Assembly (NCBI GenBank): GCA_046598935.1
Contig: JBKJHW010000106.1
Coordinates: forward strand, 1 to 47,778
Reading direction: 5' to 3'
Length of the DNA stretch: 47,778 nt
Source of the DNA: SCUN01 sp046598935
Lineage (GTDB): Bacteria; Acidobacteriota; Vicinamibacteria; Vicinamibacterales; SCN-69-37
The notes beneath the pieces are model-generated. The model ran no database searches. It was not told the DNA's origin and saw only the letters and a program-made list of their open reading frames with translations. Position 1 is the first letter of the stretch; the number at the start of each line of letters is the position of its first letter. Below are positions 1 to 8,272 of the stretch, one piece after another. The translations under genes were made by a program, and so were the position numbers.

Positions 1-2
1 TG

Positions 3-230
3 AGCGTGGTCGCCGGGCTGTCGCAGATGTCGCGCAAATCATTTCTTGCCGCATCGCTTGCCGGCACGTTGCCCGTTGTTGTGGTCTATGCGTACGCGGG
101 CGCGATCTCCCGCGAAGTCGGCAGCGTTGTCCCCGGAATCGTGATGTTGCTCGCGGTCGCGGGTGGTGCCTGGATCTGGTACCGCGCGCGCATCACGGAC
201 ACGCCGAAGAACAAGGGCCCGTTGAGCTAG
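3..230 (+). CDS. VTT/DedA-like (TVP38/TMEM64 family) membrane protein, C-terminal fragment
   Basis: This is the 3' end of a gene whose start lies before the window. The 75 visible residues open with VVAGLSQMSRKSFLAASLAG, which resembles the conserved segment near the end of VTT-domain proteins (usually AGL-x-R/Q-M-x-x-x-x-F). A hydrophobic segment at about residues 40-58 and a short basic tail (WYRARITDTPKNK) follow. Members are inner-membrane proteins; some DedA relatives act in lipid or undecaprenyl-phosphate handling, but the substrate cannot be read here. The stop codon shares two bases with the stop of the convergent response regulator (sequence ctag). Family assignment rests on a short fragment. 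Confidence 0.55.
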   Translation, partial: SVVAGLSQMSRKSFLAASLAGTLPVVVVYAYAGAISREVGSVVPGIVMLLAVAGGAWIWYRARITDTPKNKGPLS

Positions 231-1555
231 TCGGAATGATGCGTCCGCTTACGCAGCGTGGTGCGATTGACGCCCAGCAGCTCCGCGGCCTTCACCTGAT
301 TGCCGCCGGTCATATCGAGCGCCTCGGCGACCATCGTCTCTTCGACGACGGAAACGACGTCGTGATACGGCGACGCGCCGGATTCATTGCCCGCGGCGAG
401 ACGTTCCCGCAGCGCCTCGCGCGTGGCCTTCGCGAGCGTGGAGTCGCCGATGCGGCGGAAGGACTGGCGCCGCGACGTCAGTGAATCACCGAGATCGTCA
501 GCGGAAATAACCCCGGTGGACGACAGAATTCCCGCGCGGCGAATCACACTCGCCAGCTCGCCGATATTTGCCGGCCACGAATGCTCGCGAAACATCCTGG
601 CCACTGCCGAATCGACGCCCTGAATCGTGCGGCCGATCTCGCGACTGAGCCGCCGGACGAGCACTTCGACCAGTTGCGGAATGTCGTCGCGACGCTCGCG
701 CAACGGCGGCAGTCTCAAAGTGATCACCGCGAGCTCGTCGTACAGCTCGCGCGAGAATTCGCCCTGCTCGGTGAGCGCCGAGAGGTCGAGTTCGCTCGAT
801 CCGATGACGCGCATCGGCAAGGCGCCGGCGTTCTCGCGCAGAAGCGACGCGAGGCGAAGCTGATCGCGCGTCACGAGCGCTTCGACTCTGACAAGGTGCA
901 CCGTGCCCGTGAACCCGCGGCCGCAGAGCCGTTCCACATCGGCGGACGCGTCCGGTCCGTGGCAATCCACGAGCGTGAGCGGCTGCCCGATGCGCGGGCT
1001 GTTCTTGTGAATTGCGGCAACGATCGATCGCTTCCCGGTGCCCCGCTCGCCGACGACCAGCGCGGGAACGTCGAGCGTGGCGAGCCGGCCGATGAGCTTG
1101 AACACGTCGAGCATCGCCGGCGTGTCGCCGACGAGCGCCGGCGTTTCGTCGGCCGGCAGATCGCCGCCGGAGGCCGCCATCTTCGCGCGAACGCGCTGCG
1201 CGGTCGTGACCTTCGTGATAATCACCCGCAGCGCTTCCACGTCGAGCGGCTTCGGCAGCAGATCGAAGGCGCCGGCGCGCATCGCATCGATGGATGTCTG
1301 GCTCGTGCCGTGCGCAGTCATGATCACGACGTCGACCGATGGGTATTCGGCGCGCATCATCGGCAGCGCCTGCAAGCCGTCGAGCCCCGGCATTCGGACA
1401 TCCATGAACACCAGGTCAGGCAGACGTTCGGCGAGCAGCCGCAGCCCGGCCTCGGCGCTGCTCGCGACCCTGAATTCGTGACGGTCGTACTTCAGGAAGC
1501 GCTCGAACGCGCGGGCGATAGACGGGTCGTCGTCAATAACCAGGATGTCAGCCAT
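227..1555 (-). CDS. NtrC-type response regulator with degenerate AAA+ domain
   Basis: A 442-residue protein with an N-terminal receiver domain (acidic pocket DDD at 8-10, phospho-acceptor D52 in FMDVRMPG, T80, K102). A sigma54-activator-like AAA+ domain spans about 140-370, with a Fis-type helix-turn-helix at the end (NQVKAAELLGVNRTTLRKR). The Walker A survives as GERGTGK (169-175). The GAFTGA loop that contacts sigma54 is absent: the stretch after VDCHG is shortened to RGFTGT. The Walker B, normally LFLDEIG, reads VHLVRVEAL, and the WPGNVREL arginine is glycine (WPANIGEL). From family knowledge it should bind DNA but is unlikely to remodel sigma54 holoenzyme. It sits 6 bp after the histidine kinase gene and is presumably its partner. 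Confidence 0.9.
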   Translation of the reverse strand: MADILVIDDDPSIARAFERFLKYDRHEFRVASSAEAGLRLLAERLPDLVFMDVRMPGLDGLQALPMMRAEYPSVDVVIMTAHGTSQTSIDAMRAGAFDLLPKPLDVEALRVIITKVTTAQRVRAKMAASGGDLPADETPALVGDTPAMLDVFKLIGRLATLDVPALVVGERGTGKRSIVAAIHKNSPRIGQPLTLVDCHGPDASADVERLCGRGFTGTVHLVRVEALVTRDQLRLASLLRENAGALPMRVIGSSELDLSALTEQGEFSRELYDELAVITLRLPPLRERRDDIPQLVEVLVRRLSREIGRTIQGVDSAVARMFREHSWPANIGELASVIRRAGILSSTGVISADDLGDSLTSRRQSFRRIGDSTLAKATREALRERLAAGNESGASPYHDVVSVVEETMVAEALDMTGGNQVKAAELLGVNRTTLRKRTHHSD

Positions 1556-1561
1556 GGGCAG

Positions 1562-2944
1562 CTATGCCGCGGGCAGCACGGGCAGGCGAATCGTGACTCG
1601 CGTGCCTGCGGGTTGCCGGGGGGCGAGCGCAATTGTACCGCCGTGGCTTTCGATCGCGGCGCGCGCATTCACCAGGCCGAGCCCAACGCCCCCCGGCTTG
1701 GTCGTCACGAAGGCATCGAAAACATGCGGCGCGTGCTCCGCGTCGATCCCCACGCCGTCATCGTCTACGACCACCAGGACATCGCCGCCCTCCGAACGGG
1801 CGGTTGTAATTGCCAGCGTCCCGCCTTCGCGCAGCGCCTCGGTCGCGTTGACGACGACGTTGAGCAGCGCGTGCGCCAGGCGGCCGGCATCGAGCGACAT
1901 CACAGGGAGGTCCGTGGCAAGACGCCGCTGAACCGTAATCTGCCGATGGCGGCACTGCGGCGTGACCTGCCGGATGACGCTTTCCACGATGTCGTTGACA
2001 TTCTGGGGCGAGCGCCTCAGCGCGCTCGGCCGCGCCACTTCGAGCAGCCCGCCGACAACGAGCTCGACCTGGCTGATGTCGTGCAGCATCGCTGCGGTCA
2101 TTTCGCGCGATTCCGATCCGGGCGTGAGGCTGGCGTTGAGCAGCTGCGTCTGCATCTTGATTGACGACAGCGGATTGCGCACGTCGTGCGCGACGCGCGC
2201 CGCCATCAGTCCCGCGATGCCCAGTTTCTCGGCGCTGACCACGGCGACTTGCGCTGCGTCGAGACGATCGAGCATCCCGTTGAATGCGGCGCCGAGGCGG
2301 CCGACCTCGTCATCTCCGGTCGGGGCGCGATCATTGAATTGCGACGCCGATACGCTCTCGGCAAATGCCGCGAGCCGCACAATCGGCGCGGTGACCTGGC
2401 GGGCCACGAGTTGGCCCGCGGCGATCATCACGAGCAAACTCACAGCGGCCGCGCCGACGATCGTGTTGCGCAGCGTCGCATTCGCGCGTTCGACGTCAGC
2501 CGTGGACTTAATCACCGACACGATCGTTCCCGGCTGGCCGGCGACACTCCGATAGGACGCGTAGGCCGGGGGGCCGCCCGGAAGCTCGACCACAGCCGCT
2601 GAATCGTCGGCGATGGCCCGCCCGACAGCGCCCGCCATCACGCGGGCCGCCAGCGCCTCCCGGCCGGCGCCGTTCAACGTGGTCGTGAGCACGCCGGTGT
2701 CGTTGAACGTCACGACGTCGGCGCCCGTCGCTTGTTTGATGGCGTTGAGGATGGCGGGATTGAGCGCCATCCCGCTGCGGCTCGCAACGCTCGTCGCGTT
2801 GGCAATGTCGGCGCGAATGCGGGACGCCGCGGTGGTCGTCGTGACGTCGTACGCGACGAACGCGACGGCGGAGATGGCAATCACGGCGACGGCCGCGAAC
2901 GGCAGCACGATGCGGTGATGGAGGCTCAGCCGCATGGGCGTCAT
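1562..2944 (-). CDS. Membrane sensor histidine kinase (HAMP-HisKA-HATPase)
   Basis: A 460-residue kinase. The first transmembrane helix is at about 12-32, a predicted extracytoplasmic sensor region at 33-160, and a second helix at 161-182. A HAMP linker spans about 180-232. The phospho-acceptor is H253 in VAHDVRNPLSS. The ATPase domain has an N box (LLNVVVNATEAL), a G1 box (DDGVGID) and a G2 box (GGVGLGLVNARA). All catalytic motifs look intact, so kinase activity is expected. Its ATG overlaps the stop of the upstream membrane-protein gene (ATGA), and the response regulator follows 6 bp later, so the pair is probably translationally coupled. The sensed signal is unknown. An alternative start is Met4. 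Confidence 0.93.
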   Translation of the reverse strand: MTPMRLSLHHRIVLPFAAVAVIAISAVAFVAYDVTTTTAASRIRADIANATSVASRSGMALNPAILNAIKQATGADVVTFNDTGVLTTTLNGAGREALAARVMAGAVGRAIADDSAAVVELPGGPPAYASYRSVAGQPGTIVSVIKSTADVERANATLRNTIVGAAAVSLLVMIAAGQLVARQVTAPIVRLAAFAESVSASQFNDRAPTGDDEVGRLGAAFNGMLDRLDAAQVAVVSAEKLGIAGLMAARVAHDVRNPLSSIKMQTQLLNASLTPGSESREMTAAMLHDISQVELVVGGLLEVARPSALRRSPQNVNDIVESVIRQVTPQCRHRQITVQRRLATDLPVMSLDAGRLAHALLNVVVNATEALREGGTLAITTARSEGGDVLVVVDDDGVGIDAEHAPHVFDAFVTTKPGGVGLGLVNARAAIESHGGTIALAPRQPAGTRVTIRLPVLPAA

Positions 2945-4305
2945 CAGAAGCCGACGATCCGGTCTTTGTACGAATCGAAGATGGCGGATGTGACGGTTTT
3001 GAACCGCGCGAGCACCGGATCGAGGGCCGGGGCCGTCAGTGCCGCGGCGTGCTTCTTGAGGATGTCGCCGATCTGCATGCTCACAAGCTTGCCTTCGCCC
3101 TCGTAGATATGGGCGGCGTGTTGCAGGCCGTCATTGGTGCGGGTGAATTCCGCGGTAAGCCGTTCGAGGAGCGCGGCCCTGTCAAAGTTGAATTTCAGCA
3201 TCGCCTCCATTTCGTCGATCAGCGCGACGATTGCGGGCGAGTCCGGGAGTGCGGCGCGGACGCGCGCGCTCGCGGCGCCAACGGCAGCCGCGTGGATTCG
3301 CGCGTCGGCGATCTTGCCGAGCGCGACCTCGCGGAAATTCGGGAGGACCGGCCACGACCGCGCGAACAAAACGTTGTGAAAGTGCCATGTGTAGTTGCGA
3401 TCGACAATGTAGTAGCCGCCCGTCAGTTCCTGGAGCGCCTCAGCATACCCGCCGAGGAGGCGCGCTGCGTCGTCAACCGCCGCGCCGGACGGCGCGGTGA
3501 TCGGCGCCGGTGGAATCGTGATCGCGTCGATCTTGTAGCCCGCGTCGGGCTGCGCGGGATCGAACAAATAGCTCGGGCTTCCCTGGTAAGCGCCCGGCCG
3601 GTTCTTGTAGCCGACGTAGAGGCCAAGTGAAACGGCCACACCGATGAACAGCAGAACGAACGCAGCGCCCTCGCTTCGAGCGACGACGCGCGGACGCCGG
3701 TCGTTGGTGCCATGCACGAGACGCCAGAGCACGATCAGGATCAACGCGATGAGCGTCGCGACCATGTAGGCGCCGAGCAGCCGGTACGCGACCCAGACTT
3801 CCAGCGTCAGCAGCGCGGCGGTCATCACGGCGCTGCCTTCGCGGACACGGCCCTGTTCAATCCATCGCAAACCGGGGACGAGAATTGTCCACGCGCGCGT
3901 TCCTCGTGGCTGACCGGGCCGCGGCTGCAGGCCGAACTTCGATGCCAGTACCAGCACAGCGATCGGCACCCAGAAGATCAGCGTCAGCAGAATCTGGCAG
4001 ATCACCTGCATCGCGGCGATCGGCAGATTGTCGATGACCTGATCGCCTTGCGTGATGACCGGGTACATCAGCCACGGCAAGGCGAACGGCAGCGAGACGC
4101 GCACCAGGCCCTGACGATAGAGGATGATGCCGGCCACGGAAAGGAACGCGAGGCCGGCGAGGCTGATGATCTCCCCTTTGTCGATCAGGTAGTGGCCCCA
4201 CTGGGACGTTTCCGTCACGGCCATCACGAGCAAGGCCACTGTGAGCGCGGCGGTGGACCAGATGAGCCACGCAGGCGGTCGTGGGGGCGCGGCCGTCGCG
4301 GTCAT
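2944..4305 (-). CDS. Polytopic membrane protein of unknown function with soluble C-terminal half
   Basis: I do not recognise this 453-residue protein. About the first 235 residues hold several hydrophobic segments (roughly 12-31, 47-63, 72-88, 96-121, 163-198 and 215-232). Residues 240-453 look soluble and mostly helical, with aromatic patches (GGYYIVDRNYTWHFHN) and no known catalytic motif. The gene starts 3 bp after the O-methyltransferase stop and overlaps the histidine kinase start, so it belongs to the same four-gene unit. It could be an accessory sensor for the kinase or a transporter-like partner of the methyltransferase; both are inference from context. Confidence 0.8.
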   Translation of the reverse strand: MTATAAPPRPPAWLIWSTAALTVALLVMAVTETSQWGHYLIDKGEIISLAGLAFLSVAGIILYRQGLVRVSLPFALPWLMYPVITQGDQVIDNLPIAAMQVICQILLTLIFWVPIAVLVLASKFGLQPRPGQPRGTRAWTILVPGLRWIEQGRVREGSAVMTAALLTLEVWVAYRLLGAYMVATLIALILIVLWRLVHGTNDRRPRVVARSEGAAFVLLFIGVAVSLGLYVGYKNRPGAYQGSPSYLFDPAQPDAGYKIDAITIPPAPITAPSGAAVDDAARLLGGYAEALQELTGGYYIVDRNYTWHFHNVLFARSWPVLPNFREVALGKIADARIHAAAVGAASARVRAALPDSPAIVALIDEMEAMLKFNFDRAALLERLTAEFTRTNDGLQHAAHIYEGEGKLVSMQIGDILKKHAAALTAPALDPVLARFKTVTSAIFDSYKDRIVGF

Positions 4306-4308
4306 TGG

Positions 4309-5310
4309 TTACGCAGGTTTCGCGCCGAACAGCAGCGTGTGCGGATTGGGCGGCGGCAGCGGTTTGATTTCGACAGTCACGAAGCCGGCCGTCTTCATCC
4401 ACGCGGCCATCTCTGTGCGCGCGTGGCAAGTGCCGTGTTCCGCGGTCAACATCATGTTGAGAGCGAAGAACGTCGCAAAGGGCGGCGACGTTTTCGAGTC
4501 GTCATCGAAGAAGACGTCGCTGACCATGACGAGCCCGCCCGGGTCGAGCGCCGCGAAAGCCTTTTTCAACAGCAACTGGCAGGATTCCGGCGTCTCACGA
4601 TGCATCATGCCGGAGAGCAGCGCCACGTCGTAGCCGGAACCGAAATCGTCTTTCAGGTAATCCGCCGGCCGCAGGTCGACGCGGTCGGCGAAGCCCTGCT
4701 CGGCCACAAGCTCTTTCGTCACGGCGAGCACACCCGGGCGGTCCAGCACGGTCGAACGAAGTCCGGGCGTTTGCCGCACGAGTCCGACGGAATACGTGCC
4801 GGGGCCGCCGCCAATGTCGAGCAGGTGCTTGCGGCCGGTGAGATCCGCGCCGTGCGGCAGCACCGCGCCGATGCCTTTCGCGCGCTCGTGCATCGCGAGC
4901 ACAAATGCGCGCGTCTTTTCCGGATCGTCGCCGAGGATGGTTTCGGGCGGCAGCTGAGGGACGCCGGTGCGCATCAACTCAGCGACGCGGCCCCACGCGG
5001 GGTACAAGTCTTCGGCGTACTTGAGGCCATCGCCGATGAACGCGCCCTTGCCTCGCACAAGAAAAAACTCCGAAGTCGGCGAATTCTTGTATGTGTCGCC
5101 GTCGCGTTCGATCATGCCGACCGTCGCGCACGCGTCGAGCACGAATCGGGTCGGCTCGGGCAGGGCGCCGCAGGCTTCGGCGACTTCAGCGGCCGTCATC
5201 GGCCCGGCTGACAGTTTTGAAAACACATCCAGCTCGCTTGCCGCGAACAACACCGCCGACGAACGATGCGCCAGCGCGACCTGCATCAACAACCCTGCGT
5301 TTGCACTCAT
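4309..5310 (-). CDS. SAM-dependent O-methyltransferase (COMT / acetylserotonin-MT-like)
   Basis: A 333-residue enzyme with the two-part layout of family 2 O-methyltransferases. A winged-helix dimerisation domain covers about 10-85 (ELDVFSKL, AEVAEACG, LDACATVGMIERDGD). A Rossmann SAM domain follows, with the binding motif LLDIGGGPG at 163-171. The candidate catalytic base is H237 in LSGMMHRETPESC, where the family usually has a His followed by an acidic partner. Such enzymes methylate hydroxyl groups on aromatic or polyketide-like small molecules. It is the first gene of a minus-strand unit with a membrane protein and a two-component system, and it diverges from eboA across only 61 bp. Context suggests it modifies the metabolite handled by the ebo cluster; that is inference. 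Confidence 0.88.
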   Translation of the reverse strand: MSANAGLLMQVALAHRSSAVLFAASELDVFSKLSAGPMTAAEVAEACGALPEPTRFVLDACATVGMIERDGDTYKNSPTSEFFLVRGKGAFIGDGLKYAEDLYPAWGRVAELMRTGVPQLPPETILGDDPEKTRAFVLAMHERAKGIGAVLPHGADLTGRKHLLDIGGGPGTYSVGLVRQTPGLRSTVLDRPGVLAVTKELVAEQGFADRVDLRPADYLKDDFGSGYDVALLSGMMHRETPESCQLLLKKAFAALDPGGLVMVSDVFFDDDSKTSPPFATFFALNMMLTAEHGTCHARTEMAAWMKTAGFVTVEIKPLPPPNPHTLLFGAKPA

Positions 5311-5371
5311 GAGCTATCGATCTTCCCTTTGCGGCTCCAGTGGTGTCAATTACACTGATGTGTCGCTCACC

Positions 5372-5962
5372 ATGCCGACATCAACGCATTTGCACCAAAT
5401 CCTTGCTCGATACACTGGCACTGCGCGCCGCATAACCGGCGCAACCGCTTCGGCAACCCTTAGCGCCGACGAGGCAGCGGCAATTCGCGCGGCCGGATTT
5501 CCGGCAGATGTCTCGCTCACATCGTGGACGAGCGTCGATGCCGCCCGCTTCATCCAGCTCCGCGACATTTCAGCGTCGGCGCCGGCGTCGGAGTTTTCCG
5601 CCATCGCGCTCGCCTGCCTTGAGAACGGCGACGCAGGCGAACAGGCGAGCTGGTGCCGCGCTGTTTCTCTGCTCCCGCAGCCTGAACAGTACCTGCGGCA
5701 TGTGATCGATGCCTGCCGCACGAACATTCTTCCGCTGTTCGAATCAATCGCCTGCGAAAACCCGTACGCGGCGGCGTTTTTTCCCGAGCCGAACTTCAAC
5801 CAGCTCGTTCTCAAAGCGATGTTCAACGGCGTCGCCCTCGCGCGGATCGTCGGGCTCGAGTCGCGTAGGAATCGTGACCTCGCGCGCATGGCGGCCGACT
5901 ACGCGGCCGAACGTACCGCGGCCGGCCGCACCGTTCCGGCCGACATCGCGCTCGCTCAATAG
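5372..5962 (+). CDS. eboA: EboA domain-containing protein
   Basis: A 196-residue protein recognised by the EboA C-terminal signature: NPYAAAFFPEPNFNQLVLKA, then an RIVGLESRRN segment and the ARMAADYAAERTAAGR region. Its molecular function is not established. It is the diagnostic first gene of the ebo/edb cluster found in cyanobacteria, eustigmatophyte-associated bacteria and some pseudomonads. In scytonemin-producing cyanobacteria the cluster is needed to move a precursor towards the periplasm. I chose the ATG at 5372; an in-frame ATG at 5309 would overlap the divergent methyltransferase start. No clear Shine-Dalgarno is visible. A weak promoter is possible (TTGCGG at 5329, TACACT at 5351, 16-bp spacer), which would give a leader of about nine bases. 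Confidence 0.85.
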   Translation: MPTSTHLHQILARYTGTARRITGATASATLSADEAAAIRAAGFPADVSLTSWTSVDAARFIQLRDISASAPASEFSAIALACLENGDAGEQASWCRAVSLLPQPEQYLRHVIDACRTNILPLFESIACENPYAAAFFPEPNFNQLVLKAMFNGVALARIVGLESRRNRDLARMAADYAAERTAAGRTVPADIALAQ

Positions 5963-5987
5963 AGATCGGCAATCAGAGACAGACCCC

Positions 5988-6863
5988 ATGAAAATCTTCG
6001 ACCCGCACGTTCACATGACCTCGCGCACGACCGACGACTATGAAGCGATGGCCAATGCCGGCATCCTCGCGATCGTCGAACCGGCCTTCTGGCTCGGGCA
6101 GCCGCGCACGCAGGTCGGCAGTTTCATCGACTACTTCAACAGCCTGATCGGGTGGGAGCGCTTTCGCGCGTCGCAGTTCGGCGTCCGGCATTTCTGCACG
6201 ATCGGTCTCAACCCGAAGGAAGCCAACCAGCGCGCGCTGGCCGACGGCGTCCTCGAGGTGTTGCCGCGCTTTCTCGCGAAGGACGGCGTCGTCGCGATCG
6301 GCGAAATCGGTTTCGACGATCAGACCGAGGACGAAGATCACGTCTTCTCGAGCCAGGTGCAGCTCGCGAAGGAGCTCAACCTGCCGGTCCTGATTCACAC
6401 GCCGCACCGCGACAAAAAACGCGGCACGGAACGCTCGATCGCTGTCGTGAAGAACAGCGGCATCGACGAGTCGCTCGTCATCATCGATCACAACAACGAA
6501 GAGACGCTGCCGCTGGTGCTGGCTACCGGTTGCTGGGCCGGGCACACTATTTATCCCAAGACCAAGATGGATGAAGAACGGATGGCGGCGCTGGTGCAGA
6601 AATACGGCAGCGAGCGCATCGTGATCAACAGCGCCGCGGATTGGGGCATCAGCGATCCGCTGAAGGTCCCCAAAACGATCGACGTCATGCGTGCCCGCGG
6701 CGTCAGCGACGACATTATTCAAACGATCGTCTGGGACAACCCGGTGGCGTTCTTCGCGCAGAGTGGCAAGCTTGACGTGAGCGGCCTTGACGCCCGCCCC
6801 GACATCGACCGGTCGCAACGGTTCAACACCAACACAGTGCTGCGCGGCGACCAGCAGCGCTAG
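5988..6863 (+). CDS. eboB: EboB, TatD-like metal-dependent hydrolase
   Basis: A 291-residue TIM-barrel amidohydrolase of the TatD superfamily. Metal-ligand motifs are visible: the N-terminal HxH (FDPHVHM, residues 5-11), a glutamate in AIGEIGFDD, a histidine in VLIHTPH, a histidine in VIIDHNN and an aspartate in NSAADWG. Classical TatD proteins act as nucleases or phosphohydrolases, but the EboB substrate is unknown. The start is the ATG at 5988, 25 bp after eboA. eboF follows 20 bp downstream, so the three plus-strand genes probably form one transcript. Confidence 0.88.
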   Translation: MKIFDPHVHMTSRTTDDYEAMANAGILAIVEPAFWLGQPRTQVGSFIDYFNSLIGWERFRASQFGVRHFCTIGLNPKEANQRALADGVLEVLPRFLAKDGVVAIGEIGFDDQTEDEDHVFSSQVQLAKELNLPVLIHTPHRDKKRGTERSIAVVKNSGIDESLVIIDHNNEETLPLVLATGCWAGHTIYPKTKMDEERMAALVQKYGSERIVINSAADWGISDPLKVPKTIDVMRARGVSDDIIQTIVWDNPVAFFAQSGKLDVSGLDARPDIDRSQRFNTNTVLRGDQQR

Positions 6864-6883
6864 CGGCCGCCGGTCGAGATCCG

Positions 6884-8272
6884 ATGCACCCGACTCTCCT
6901 CCTCAATGTCGTCGGGCTGACGCCGGCACTGATCGGCGCAGACACACCCCACCTGCAGGCGCTCGCGCGCGATGGCTCAATCGCGCCGATCCGCGCCATC
7001 ACGCCCGCTGTGACCTGCAGCGCGCAGGCGACGTACCTCACAGGCTTGATGCCGCGCGATCACGGCGTCGTGGGCAACGGCTGGTACTTCCGCGAGCTGG
7101 CGCAAGTGATGTTCTGGAAGCAGTCACACGCGCTGATGTCGGGCGAGCGCGTCTGGGACCGCGCGCGCGCCGCCGATCCATCGATGACCGTCGCGAACAT
7201 GTTCTGGTGGTTCAACATGTACAGCGCGGCCGAATGGTCGGTGACGCCGCGGCCAATCTATCCGGCCGACGGCCGGAAGGTTCTCGACGTCTACAGCGAA
7301 CCGGCGGATTTGCGCGCGCGTCTCATTGCAGAGCTCGGACCGTTTCCGTTCTTCAGTTTCTGGGGTCCGAAGTCAGACATCAAATCCAGCGAGTGGATCG
7401 CTGAAGCCGCGATCAAAGTCGACCAATGGCATTCGCCGACGCTGCTTCTCGCGTACCTGCCACACCTCGACTACAACTTCCAACGACTCGGCCCGAATGA
7501 TCCGCTCGTGCGCGACGACGTCCGGGCGATCGATCGTATCTGCGGCCGGCTCATCAACCATTGCCGCGAGCAGGGCCGGCGGATTCTCGTGGTGTCGGAA
7601 TACGGCCTCACCCAGGTCAACGGCGCCATTCACATTAACCGCGCGCTTCGCGAGGCCGGATGGCTGAGCGTCCGCGATGAGATCGGGCTCGACGCCATCG
7701 ATCCGGGCGCGAGCGAAGCGTTCGCCGTTGCCGACCATCAAATCGCGCACGTGCACGTGAAGACTCCCGCGCGGACTCCCGATGTGCGGGCGATGCTGCG
7801 GCGGCTGCCCGGCGTCGAGGCGGTCCTCGATCGCGACGAGCAACGGGCCATCGGCCTCGACCATCCCCGATCGGGCGATCTCGTCGCGATCAGCGCGGCC
7901 GACAAATGGTTTACGTATTACTTCTGGCTCGATGATGGGCGGGCGCCGGACTACGCGCGAACCGTCGATATCCATCGGAAACCTGGCTACGACCCCGCTG
8001 AGCTGTTCGTCGATCCCACGCTCCGCGCGCCCGCGGCGAAGGTCGCATGGACGCTCGCGCGCAAGAAACTGGGCTTCCGGTATCTGATGAGCGTGATTCC
8101 GCTCGACGCGTCGCTCGTGCGCGGATCGCACGGCCGGCCGACCGACAAACTGAGCGACGGGCCGGTGATGATTTCGTCCGAAAAGGATTTCGGTTCGGAA
8201 GTCGTCGAACCAACGGCCGTGCGGGACCTGATCCTCAGGTGCCTGGAACGACCCGCTGCCCGGCCAGCGTAA
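6884..8272 (+). CDS. eboF: EboF, alkaline-phosphatase / nucleotide-pyrophosphatase family protein
   Basis: A 462-residue protein of the type I phosphodiesterase/nucleotide pyrophosphatase fold. The N-terminal strand LLLNVVGLTPALIG carries no obvious DxD metal pair. The likely nucleophile is T44 in PAVTCSAQATYLTG. A metal-ligand candidate is D196 in YLPHLDYN. The motif that is usually SDHG reads SEYG (238-241), and a later histidine lies in VADHQIAHVHV. The divergence from the canonical metal set suggests an altered chemistry or a family-specific site. It is the last gene of the eboA-B-F arm, and its last 38 bp overlap the 3' end of eboC on the other strand. Its product is often annotated only as an alkaline phosphatase family protein. 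Confidence 0.83.
   Translation: MHPTLLLNVVGLTPALIGADTPHLQALARDGSIAPIRAITPAVTCSAQATYLTGLMPRDHGVVGNGWYFRELAQVMFWKQSHALMSGERVWDRARAADPSMTVANMFWWFNMYSAAEWSVTPRPIYPADGRKVLDVYSEPADLRARLIAELGPFPFFSFWGPKSDIKSSEWIAEAAIKVDQWHSPTLLLAYLPHLDYNFQRLGPNDPLVRDDVRAIDRICGRLINHCREQGRRILVVSEYGLTQVNGAIHINRALREAGWLSVRDEIGLDAIDPGASEAFAVADHQIAHVHVKTPARTPDVRAMLRRLPGVEAVLDRDEQRAIGLDHPRSGDLVAISAADKWFTYYFWLDDGRAPDYARTVDIHRKPGYDPAELFVDPTLRAPAAKVAWTLARKKLGFRYLMSVIPLDASLVRGSHGRPTDKLSDGPVMISSEKDFGSEVVEPTAVRDLILRCLERPAARPA

Noticed and set aside
581..2164. A 527-codon plus-strand open frame opposite the two-component genes
   Set aside because: It is antisense to a well-supported kinase and regulator. Its product is Arg/His/Asp-rich with no domain, as expected from the GC-rich codon pattern.
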